In this document: in pieces, positions 11,523 to 23,500 of the stretch | Position numbering within the stretch: the stretch's first letter is position 1 | Layout of the letters: every line of letters begins with the position of its first letter | From: Gibbula magus | Lineage: Eukaryota > Mollusca > Gastropoda > Trochida > Trochidae | NCBI GenBank assembly: GCA_936450465.1 | Contig: OW388298.1 | Coordinates: forward strand, 4,014,035-4,078,034 | Length of the DNA: 64,000 nt | Reading direction: 5' to 3' | Made by a program: the position numbers and the translations under genes | The notes under the pieces: model-generated | What the model saw: the letters and a program-made list of their open reading frames with translations, nothing else | What the model was told of the DNA's origin: nothing | Database searches by the model: none

Positions 11523-14500
11523 GTATGTATCGATATTTAATACATGTTTTAACGAACTCAGTAGCTCAATAATTATTTATTTCAACGCATATTCTTTGAT
11601 GCAGAGAGTTGTTATTACCAACTGAAACAATAATTTAATGTAATTTATTCACAGGCCAGTACAGCTTGTCAGGACCGAGCACAGCTACAGAAGGATCCAC
11701 TGTCACCTTCACCTGTACCACCTCGCCTGTACAGATTTCTGTTAGCTGGAGAGTGATATCAGGTTCTACTTCAAGCAGCTACATATACTACTACGACTCA
11801 ACACTAGGAAGATGTCAGTACTCATCAGGTGACGTAGCACCAGACTACACATTCAAGTGCAACTCTTCGGGACTGTTCAGGCTGTCCTTCCCAGCTAACT
11901 ACACCAGACACAGTGGGTCTGTGTTCCAGTGCAGGAATAATGCTGGACCAGGAGAGAGCGACAGCATAACTCTCAGTATCACAGGTGAGTTACAACTAAT
12001 GCCACATGCTGCATTAGCTTATCAACATTATTCTATGTATACATAAAGAAAGACGTTGAACATTTATAACTGAAACGTGATGTTGTTGAGATGTTACTTC
12101 TCAGGAGTGATTTGTGTGGAGATATAGATGGTAGTGGAGGTACAGGAGAGAGTAACAACATCACTCTCAGTGTCACATGTGAGTTATTGGAAGTGATGGA
12201 GGGAGTGAAGACTACAGTAGACACAGTGGATATATGTGGAGATGTATAGATCGTGGTGGAGGGACAGGAGAGATTAACAGCATCACTCTCAGTGTCACAT
12301 GTGAGTTATTAGAAGTGGTGGAGGGAGTGTAGACTACAGTAGACACAGCGGATTTGTGTGGAGATGTATAGATATTGCTAGAGGGACAGGGGAGAGTAAC
12401 AACATAACTCTCAGTGTCACAAGTGAGTATTAGAAGTGATGGAGGGAGTGTAGACTACAGTAGACACAGTGGATTTGTTTGGAGATGTACATATGGTGGC
12501 GGAAGGACAGGAAAGAGTAACAACATCACTTACAGTGTCACAGGTGAGTTATTAGAAGTGATGGAGGGAGTGAAGACTACAGTAGCTACAGTGGATATAT
12601 TTGGAGATATATGGATCTGGCGCCTGCTTTATGTTCATCGGCACACCTTTCCAGAGGGCTGGAGCTGACACTGAGAATGACCTTTCGTCCAGCTTTGTTT
12701 TAGCGACTGGTAGAGTCAGTAAGTTGTTGTCTGCAGGTCTTAGTGGTCTGCTGGGCTGGGCTGGTAGAAGTCTGACATATTGTGGCGCAGCGGGCATTCA
12801 AGGCCATAATTGGTATCTGAAACCAGTGGAGTTATGTGCTAATGAGTGTTCTATTAACACCACTATTTTGTTTAAGTTTCTGTGATCTATCCTCAAACTA
12901 TGAACACCATGTTCACTGTACACTGATCTAACTTACAGTTCCACTGACGACTGTGACCCTCCTGAACACCACAAATTCTCTCCTCCATCTATCCTCAAAC
13001 TATGAACACCATGTCCCCTGTACACTGATCTAACTTACAGTTCCACTGACGTGTGTGACCCTCCTGAACACCACAAATTCTCTCCTTCATTTATCCTCAA
13101 ACTATGAACCCCTTGTTCACTGGACACTGATCTAACTTACAGTTCCACTGACGAGTGTGACTCTCCTGAACGCTACCAACTCCCCTCTGACTCTGATAGA
13201 AGGAACAGACGTGACCCTGGTGTGTGAGACCAACCCAACTGACCCAGTATCAACCATCTCCTTTAGACGAGACGGCCAGCTGGTTACTCAGGGGGTGACC
13301 AACTCAACCAGACAGGAGACTGGGGGTGTAGTGCCGGTCAGTGTGTTGTCTCGGACAGTCCAGTGGACATACAGGGGTGTCTACAGCTGTGAGGCTCTCA
13401 ATTCGGGGGTCACCAGGACATCTCAGGATATCACTATGGCTGTACAAGGTGATATATATTGATATTTTTTGTTTTTGCTACTTCATGAAATTATTGTTAC
13501 TTTGTGTGAATGACTCAGATGTGTTAAACAGTTGACTATTGATTACACATTCTGAACAAATGATTTTATGTATATTTGAACCAAATCAGCGTTTAATGTT
13601 CACGAGTGGCAAGCACATGGAACTAAAATAGTCACAGTCTTTTAAAGACACAAATATAAAACATTTACATTGTTGTCAAATGTACAGATGAAGATCTTTT
13701 CAATAATGTTAGAGATTATTCTCTACTGTTTATATAACTATCTTATTCTTGCATCAGTGTCTTTATTACATAGATTTGTACCCCTCAATTATTTATCTCC
13801 CAACAGTTCAAGTATCATCTGTCACTCTGACCAACATCACCAACAACGACCAACAAGTACCTGTCAATCAAGAATCCAGCCTCGTTCTGACCTGCCAGAC
13901 TAGCCCCGCCTACCCAGCACCTACAGTCACGTGGTACATCAGATCCAGTATGACGTCATCAGGAGTGGACAGTAGGACAGAGACTCAGGCCAGTGGTCAG
14001 CTGGTCACGGTCAGTACAATCACCAGGACAATGAGGAAGAACAATGACCAGGACACGTTCTACTGTCGAGCTGAGAACATCAACGGAGTGGCAGGGAAAC
14101 AGTCCAACACAGCCAGGGCTAATGTGTTCTGTGAGTGTTGTATTGTTGGAAGGTTTAGTTCACCGTTGTGATGTGTTCAGTGTATATCATATATCATAGA
14201 TTGTCACCTGGGTTATGTTTAATAGTATAAACAATCCAAGACAACCAGGGTTAATGTGTTCTGTGAGTGTGGTATTGTTGGAAGGTTTGGTTCATCATTG
14301 TGATGTGTTCAGTGTATATCATATATCAAAGATTGTCACCTGGGTTAGGTTTAATAGTATAAACAATCCTTACAACCAGGGTTAATATGTTCTGTGAGTG
14401 TGGTATTGTTGGAAGGTTTGGTTCATCATTGTGATGTGTTCAGTGTATATCATATATCAAAGATTGTCACCTGGGTTAGGTTTAATAGTATAAACAATCC

Positions 14501-17500
14501 AAGACAACCAGGGTTAATATGTTCTGTGAGTGTGGTATTGTTGGAAGGTTTGGTTCATCATTGTGATGTGTTCAGTGTATATCATATATCATAGATTGTC
14601 ACCTGGGTTAAGTTTAATAGTATAGACAGTCCAACACAGCCAGGGCTAATGTGTTCTGTGAGTATGGTATTGTTGGAAGGTTTGGTTCATCATTGTGTTC
14701 AGTGTATATCATATATCATAGATTGTCACCTGGGTTAAGTTTAATAGTATAAACAGGCCAACACAGCCATGGCTAATGTGTTCTGTGAGTGTGGTATTGA
14801 TGGAAGGTTTGGTTCATCATTGTGATGTGTTCAGTGTATATCATATATCATAGATTGTCACCTGGGTTAAATTTAATAGTATAGAAAGTCCAACACAGCC
14901 AGGGCTAATGTGTTCTGTGAGTGTGGTATTGTTGGAAGGTTTGGTTCATCATTGTGTTCAGTGTATATCATATATCATAGATTGTCACCTGGGTTAAGTT
15001 TAATAGTATAAACAGGCCAACACAGCCATGGCTAATGTGTTCTGTGAGTGTGGTATTGTTGGAAGGTTTGGTTCATCATTGTGTTCAGTGTATATCATAT
15101 ATCATAGATTGTCACCTGGGTTAAGTTTAATAGTATAAACAGGCCAACACAGCCAGGGCTAATGTGTTCTGTGAGTGTGGTATTGTTGTAAGGTTTGGTT
15201 CATCATTGTGATGTGTTCAGTGTATATCATATATCATAGATTGTCACCTGGGTTAAGTTTAATAGTATAAACAGTCCAACACAGCCAGGGCTAATGTGTT
15301 CTGTGAGTGTGGTATTGTTGTAAGGTTTGGTTCATCATTGTGATGTGTTCAGTGTATATCATATATCATAGATTGTCACCTTGGTTAAGTTTAATAGTAT
15401 AAACAGTCCAACACAGCCAGGGCTAGTGTGTTCTGTGAGTGTGGTATTGTTGGAAGGTTTGGTTCATCATTGTGATGTGTTCAGTGTATATCATATATCA
15501 TAGATTGTCACCTGGGTTAAGTTTAATAGTATAAACAGTCCAACACAGCCAGGGCTAATGTGTTCTGTGAGTGTGGTATTGATGGAAGGTTTGGTTCATC
15601 ATTGTGATGTGTTCAGTGTATATCATATATCATAGATTGTCACCTGGGTTAAGTTTAATAGTATAAACAGGCCAACACAGCCAGGGCTAATGTGTTCTGT
15701 GAGTGTGGTATTGTTGTAAGGTTTGGTTCATCATTGTGATGTGTTCAGTGTATATCATATATCATAGATTGTCACCTGGGTTAAGTTTAATAGTATAAAC
15801 AGTCCAACACAGCCAGGGCTAATGTGTTCTGTGAGTGTGGTATTGATGGAAGGTTTGGTTCATCATTGTGATGTGTTCAGTGTATATCATATATCATAGA
15901 TTGTCACCTGGGTTAAGTTTAATAGTATAAACAGTCCAACACAGCCAGGGCTAATGTGTTCTGTGAGTGTGGTATTGATGGAAGGTTTGGTACACCGTTG
16001 TGATGTGTTCAGTGTATATCATATATCATAGATTGTCACCTGGGTTAAGTTTAATAGTATAAACAGTCCAACACAGCCAGGGCTAATGTGTTCTGTGAGT
16101 GTGGTATTGATGGAAGGTTTGGTTCATCATTGTGATGTGTTCAGTGTATATCATATATCATAGATTGTCACCTGGGTTAAGTTTAATAGTATAAACAGTC
16201 CAACACAGCCAGGGCTAATGTGTTCTGTGAGTGTGGTATTGTTGGAAGGTTTGGTTCATCATTGTGTTCAGTGTATATCATATATCATAGATTGTCACCT
16301 GGGTTAAGTTTAATAGTATAAACAGGCCAACACAGCCATGGCTAATGTGTTCTGTGAGTGTGGTATTGTTGGAAGGTTTGGTTCATCATTGTGTTCAGTG
16401 TATATCATATATCATAGATTGTCACCTGGGTTAAGTTTAATAGTATAAACAGGCCAACACAGCCATGGCTAATGTGTTCTGTGAGTGTGGTATTGTTGGA
16501 AGGTTTGGTTCATCATTGTGTTCAGTGTATATCATATATCATAGATTGTCACCTGGGTTAAGTTTAATAGTATAAAGAGGCCAACACAGCCAGGGCTAAT
16601 GTGTTCTGTGAGTGTGGTATTGTTGTAAGGTTTGGTTCATCATTGTGATGTGTTCAGTGTATATCATATATCATAGATTGTCACCTGGGTTAAGTTTAAT
16701 AGTATAAACAGTCCAACACAGCCAGGGCTAATGTGTTCTGTGAGTGTGGTATTGTTGGAAGGTTTGGTTCATCATTGTGATGTGTTCAGTGTATATCATA
16801 TATCATAGATTATCTTCTGGGTTAGGTTTAATAGTATAAACAGTCCAACACAGCCAGGGCTAATGTGTTCTGTGAGTGTGGTATTGTTGGAAGGTTTGGT
16901 TCATCATTGTGTTCAGTGTATATCATATATCATAGATTGTCACCTGGGTTAAGTTTAATAGTATAAACAGGCCAACACAGCCATGGCTAATGTGTTCTGT
17001 GAGTGTGGTATTGTTGGAAGGTTTGGTTCATCATTGTGTTCAGTGTATATCATATATCATAGATTGTCACCTGGGTTAAGTTTAATAGTATAACCAGTCC
17101 TAGACAGCCAGGGCTAATGTGTTCTGTGAGTGTTGTATTGTTGGAAGGTTTCGTTCATCATTGTGATGTGTTCAGTGTATATCATATATCATAGATTGTC
17201 ACCTGGGTTAAGTTTAATAGTATAAACAGTCCAAGACAGCCAGGGCTAATGTGTTCTGTGAGTGTGGTATTGTTGGAAGGTTTGGTACATCATTGTGATG
17301 TGTTCAGTGTATATCATATATCATAGATTGTCACCTGGGTTAAGTTTAATAGTATAGACAGTCCAACACAGCCAGGGCTAATGTGTTCTGTGAGTGTGGT
17401 ATTGATGGAAGGTTTGGTTCATCATTGTGATGTGTTCAGTGTATATCATATATCATAGATTGTCACCTGGGTTAAGTTTAATAGTATAGACAGTCCAACA

Positions 17501-20500
17501 CAGCCAGGGCTAATGTGTTCTGTGAGTGTGGTATTGTTGGAAGGTTTGGTTCATCATTGTGATGTGTTCAGTGTATATCATATATCATAGATTGTCACCT
17601 GGGTTAAGTTTAATAGTATAACCAGTCCTAGACAGCCAGGGCTAATGTGTTCTGTGAGTGTTGTATTGTTGGAAGGTTTGGTTCATCATTGTGATGTGTT
17701 CAGTGTATATCATATATCATAGATTGTCACCTGGGTTAAGTTTAATAGTATAAACAGTCCAAGACAGCCAGGGCTAATGTGTTCTGTGAGTGTGGTATTG
17801 TTGTAAGGTTTGGTTCATCATTGTGATGTGTTCAGTGTATATCATATATCATAGATTGTCACCTGGGTTAAGTTGAATAGTATAGACAGTCCAACACAGC
17901 CAGGGCTAATGTGTTCTGTGAGTGTGGTATTGTTGTAAGGTTTGGTTCATCATTGTGATGTGTTCAGTGTATACCATATATCATAGATTGTCACCTGGGT
18001 TAAGTTTAATAGTATAAACAGTCCAACACAGCCAGGGCTAATGTGTTCTGTGAGTGTGGTATTGTTGTAAGGTTTGGTTCATCATTGTGATGTGTTCAGT
18101 GTATATCATATATCATAGATTGTCACCTGGGTTAAGATTAATAGTATAAACAGTCCAACACAGCCAGGGCTAATGTGTTCTGTGAGTGTGGTATTGTTGT
18201 AAGGTTTGGTTCATCATTGTGATGTGTTCAGTGTATATCATATATCATAGATTATCACCTGGGTTAAGTTTAATAGTATAACCAGTCCTAGACAGCCAGG
18301 GCTAATGTGTTCTGTGAGTGTGGTATCTTTGTAAGGTTTGGTTCATCATTGTGATGTGTTCAGTGTATATCATATATCATAGATTGTCACCTGGGTTAAG
18401 TTTAATAGTATAAACAGTCCAACACAGCCAGGGCTAATGTGTTCTGTGAGTGTGGTATTGATGGAAGGTTTGGTTCATCATTGTGATGTGTTCAGTGTAT
18501 ATCATATATCATAGATTGTCACCTGGGTTAAGTTTAATAGTATAAACAGTCCAACACAGCCAGGGCTAATGTGTTCTGTGAGTGTGGTATTGATGGAAGG
18601 TTTGGTTCATCATTGTGATGTGTTCAGTGTATATCATATATCATAGATTATCACCTGGGTTAAGTTTAATAGTATAACCAGTCCAAGACAACCAGGGTTA
18701 ATATGTTCTGTGAGTGTGGTATTGTTGGAAGGTTTGGTTCATCATTGTGATGTGTTCAGTGTATATCATATATCAAAGATTGTCACCTGGGTTAGGTTTA
18801 ATAGTATAAACAATCCAAGACAACCAGGGTTAATGTGTTCTGTGAGTGTGGTATTGTTGGAAGGTTTGGTTCATCATTGTGATGTGTTCAGTGTATATCA
18901 TATATCATAGATTGTCACCTGGGTTAAGTTTAATAGTATAAACAGTCCAACACAGCCAGGGCTAGTGTGTTCTGTGAGTGTGGTATTGTTGTAAGGTTTG
19001 GTTCATCATTGTGATGTGTTCAGTGTATATCATATATCATAGATTGTCACCTGGGTTAAGTTTAATAGTATAAACAGTCCAACACAGCCAGGGCTAATGT
19101 GTTCTGTGAGTGTGGTATTGTTGTAAGGTTTGGTTCATCATTGTGATGTGTTCAGTGTATATCATATATCATAGGTTGTCACCTGGGTTAAGTTTAATAG
19201 TATAAACAGTCCAACACAGCCAGGGCTAATGTGTTCTGTGAGTGTGGTATTGTTGTAAGGTTTGGTTCATCATTGTGATGTGTTCAGTGTTTTTCATATA
19301 TCATAGATTATCACCTGGGTTAAGTTTAATAGTATAACCAGTCCTAGACAGCCAGGGCTAATGTGTTCTGTGAGTGTGATATTGTTGGAAGGTTTGGTTC
19401 ATCATTGTGATGTGTTCAGTGTATATCATATATCATAGATTATCACCTGGGTTAGGTTTAATAGTATAACCAGTCCTAGACAGCCAGGGCTAATGTGTTC
19501 TGTGAGTGTGGTATTGTTGTATGGTTTGGTTCATCATTGTGATGTGTTCAGTGTATATCATATATCATAGATTATCTTCTGGGTTAAGTTTAATAGTATA
19601 ACCAGTCCTAGACAGCCAGGGCTAATGTGTTCTGTGAGTGTGGTATTGTTGGAAGGTTTGGTTCATCATTGTGTTCAGTGTATATCATATATCATAGATT
19701 GTCACCTGGGTTAAGTTTAATAGTATAAACAGTCCAACACAGCCAGGGCTAATGTGTTCTTTGAGTGTGGTATTGTTGTAAGGTTTGGTTCATCATTGTG
19801 ATGTGTTCAGTGTATATCATATATCATAGATTATCACCTGGGTAAAGTTTAATAGTATAACCAGTCCTAGACAGCCAGGGCTAATGTGTTCTGTGAGTGT
19901 GGTATTGTTGGAAGGTTTGGTTCATCATTGTGATGTGTTCAGTGTATATCATATATCAAAGATTGTCACCTGGGTTAGGTTTAATAGTATAAACAATCCA
20001 AGACAACCAGGGTTAATATGTTCTGTGAGTGTGGTATTGTTGGAAGGTTTGGTTCATCATTGTGATGTGTTCAGTGTATATCATATATCAAAGATTGTCA
20101 CCTGGGTTAGGTTTAATAGTATAAACAATCCAAGACAACCAGGGTTAATATGTTCTGTGAGTGTGGTATTGTTGGAAGGTTTGGTTCATCATTGTGATGT
20201 GTTCAGTGTATATCATATATCATAGATTGTCACCTGGGTTAAGTTTAATAGTATAAACAGTCCAACACAGCCAGGGCTAATGTGTTCTGTGAGTGTGGTA
20301 TTGTTGTAAGGTTTGGTTCATCATTGTGATGTGTTCAGTGTATATCATATATCATAGATTGTCACCTGGGTTAAGTTTAATAGTATAAACAGTCCAACAC
20401 AGCCAGGGCTAATGTATTCTGTGAGTGTGGTATTGATGGAAGGTTTGGTTCATCATTGTGATGTGTTCAGTGTATATCATATATCATAGATTGTCACCTG

Positions 20501-23500
20501 GGTTAAGTTTAATAATATAAACAGTCCAAGACAGCCAGGGCTAATGTGTTCTGTGAGTGTGGTATTGATGGAAGGTTTTGTTCATCATTGTGATGTGTTC
20601 AGTGTATATCATATATCATAGATTGTCACCTTGGTTAAGTTTAATAATATAAACACAGCCAGGGCTAATTCTGTGAGTGTAGTATCGTTTGAAGGTTTTC
20701 AGTGAATATCATATATTATAGCTTGGGTTAATGTTTGTGATTGTTGAAAAGTCCATTCAGCCTATTGGTTTTATTTTTTATCTATAACTTATAAATTTAT
20801 TATAACTATGCTAAATATAATGTCTGAAGTAATCTGAATATATTTATAGAAATGTGGTTTGTAATAGATATTAGATAGTTATATTCCTGTATTTATATGA
20901 CATAGTTCAGGTGATATTGCTTCATGTATCATATAACTGTGTCCTATATATTTACTATATCATTCTCATACAATAAATAAGTTGTTATTCACAAAAAAAA
21001 TTCTTTGAATAAATTGAATCCTGATCTGAAAATGTATTTCTCCATTGACTGAAATACTACTTCCTTGGACAGTAACATTATTCATATCTACAGATGGTCC
21101 TGATGCCAATATGGTGACGTTGATCAAACCTTCAGTTGTTGCTGAGAGGAACGAAGTGACCCTGACCTGCAAGACACTGACCCCAGTTAACCTGGAAGTA
21201 GACTTCACCTGGTCGTACGGAGACAACACAGCAATCACTTCAGGACTCGGCAGCAAGCAAGGAGGAGCTCGAGGTGTGTGGTCTCAGACACTGAGAGTGA
21301 GAGCAGAGAGAGACAGCAACAGACAGGAGATCAGATGTGACGTCATCAACACAGAGACCAGCAGGAGTGAACGAGTTGTTGTGTATCTGGACGTCAGCTG
21401 TGAGTAGACAGAAGTATTGTTAGATGCGACTGACATGTGAGTTGTTGTAGAAATGAAAGGTAAGATTGAATGTTGAACGGCAAATGAATATAAATCCCAT
21501 AATGTAAATATGTAACTGTAGCGGTTGATCGAGACTGAAAGGATATGTCTTAAGACGAGCGAGTTGCTTGAGTGGTGGAAGGTAGAAAATGATTGAATGG
21601 ATGAATAATGGACTGAACGCTGTGCTAGACAGAGGTACAATGTATGCTTAGATGTGACATGTGAGTTGTTGTAGAAATGAAATTATGTACTTGTTGATCT
21701 GTATCTAAAGCGGTTGTTCGAGACTAAAAATTCGGTTTCATTTGTGATTTGAAGATATGGCTTCAGGCGAGCGAGTTGCTTGAGTGGTGGAAGGTAGAAA
21801 CGGAATGAAAGTGCACCTGTTCAGGGACTGAACTCATTATTCCATATAAACACAGAACCAAACCTCAATGGTGCATGTATGTGTTTCAGGCTAAATCGGT
21901 GTCGCAAATCCGTTTAGTTCTTTCACGAACAGAGGTTATCATTAAAGTGGTCAATTTTCTGTATTAGGAATAAATCTTGTATTTGTACCATGGCGAGCTT
22001 GATATACAGTATTGTTACCTAATGCAGGACATTTACCATCCCTAAAAACACGAGCATGATAACCTATTTGTCGAAAATCAGGAACATTTCTTTACTGTAA
22101 AAATGCACGATGTTCCGTAGTATATACTCTCTCCTGCATCAGATTGAATGTGTTTCATTTTGTTACTTTCCTCCACAGACGGTCCAGACTACGGAGAAGT
22201 TCAGGTCCTTAATTAAATCTTTAATTGTAGCATATTAACCTCATTCTGTTTCTTTTCTTCACAGATTGTCCAGACTCCGGAGAAGTTCAAGTCCTTAATT
22301 AAATCTTTACTTGTAGCATATTAACCTCATTCTGTTTCTTTTCTTCACAGATTGTCCAGACTCCGGAGAAGTTCAAGTTCTTAATTATATCTTTACTTGT
22401 AGCATATTAACCTCATTCTGTTTCTTCTCATCACAGATGGTCCAGACTCCGGAGAAGTTCAATTCCTTATTTATATCTTTACTTTTAGAATATCTACCTC
22501 ATTCTGTTTCTTCTCATCACAGACGGTCCAGACACAAGAGAAGTTCAAGTCCTTATTTATATATTTACTTGTAGCATATCAACCTCATTTTGTTTCTTCT
22601 CATCACAGACGGTCCAGACACAAGAGAAGTTCAAGTCCTTATTTATATATTTACTTGTAGCATATTCACCTCATTTTGTTTCTTCTCTTCACAGACGGTC
22701 CAGACTCCGGAGAAGTTCTTATTTATATATTTACTTGTAGCATATCTACCTCATTCTGTTTCTTCTCTTCACAGATGGTCCAGACTCTGGAGAAGTTCAA
22801 GTCAGCAAAGCCTCCACAGCTGTAGAACTGGAACCTCTCAGTCTGACATGCAGCACAACCAACAACGTCAAACCTGGAGTGACCTTCACCTGGACAGTTG
22901 ATGGGTCAGAGGTCACTTCCGGTACAGGTGTCATACAGGGGTCATCTGGGAGCACATGGTCTCAGACTCTAACGCTGACCCCAACCAGAGGTCAAAGTTC
23001 AGTTGGTTGCACTGTGAACAACACTGCCATTGCTAGACAGGACAGTAGTAGTGTGGATCTCGATGTCAACTGTGAGTATTTTATTTCAGTTAGGACCAAA
23101 ATAACAACTGAATGTATGGGGGAGAGTATAAGTATAGTTACATTGCATTTTTTACACGTGACACCCTTGCATAATTGACTTGTTCTTACCATACTTCTGT
23201 CTTCTGCATCACATATCATACCACATTATGTGATGCTTGCACTACCAACCCTGACACAGCCTGGAGGTGGCGTCCGCAAGATTGTCTTTACAAACCGCCA
23301 TTGAATTATCTCAGACGTTTAATGTATCCACAATTATTTAATGACAGACAGGAGTTAAACTTTTCTGGTTTGGTAATCGAGTTTCTTCTTCCGTTTAGAC
23401 GACCTGTCACTGTAGCAGCTGTTAGTTCCAACCACACTCTTCAGGGGAACAACGCTTGATTTCCGAACTTCCCACGAAACTGTCCTTTTAGGTGTTTTAA

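Noticed and set aside
12601..12885. 94-codon plus-strand frame
   Set aside because: Antisense of the LINE fragment identified on the minus strand.
14394..20225. Repeated 66-113-codon open frames (MSVVLLEGLVHHCDVFSVYH)
   Set aside because: They are frames within the 132-bp minisatellite, whose unit is a multiple of three; they carry no domain and overlap an intron.
22590..22901. 103-codon frame across the Ig5 acceptor array
   Set aside because: Reads through decoy acceptors and out of phase into exon 6; not a coding exon.
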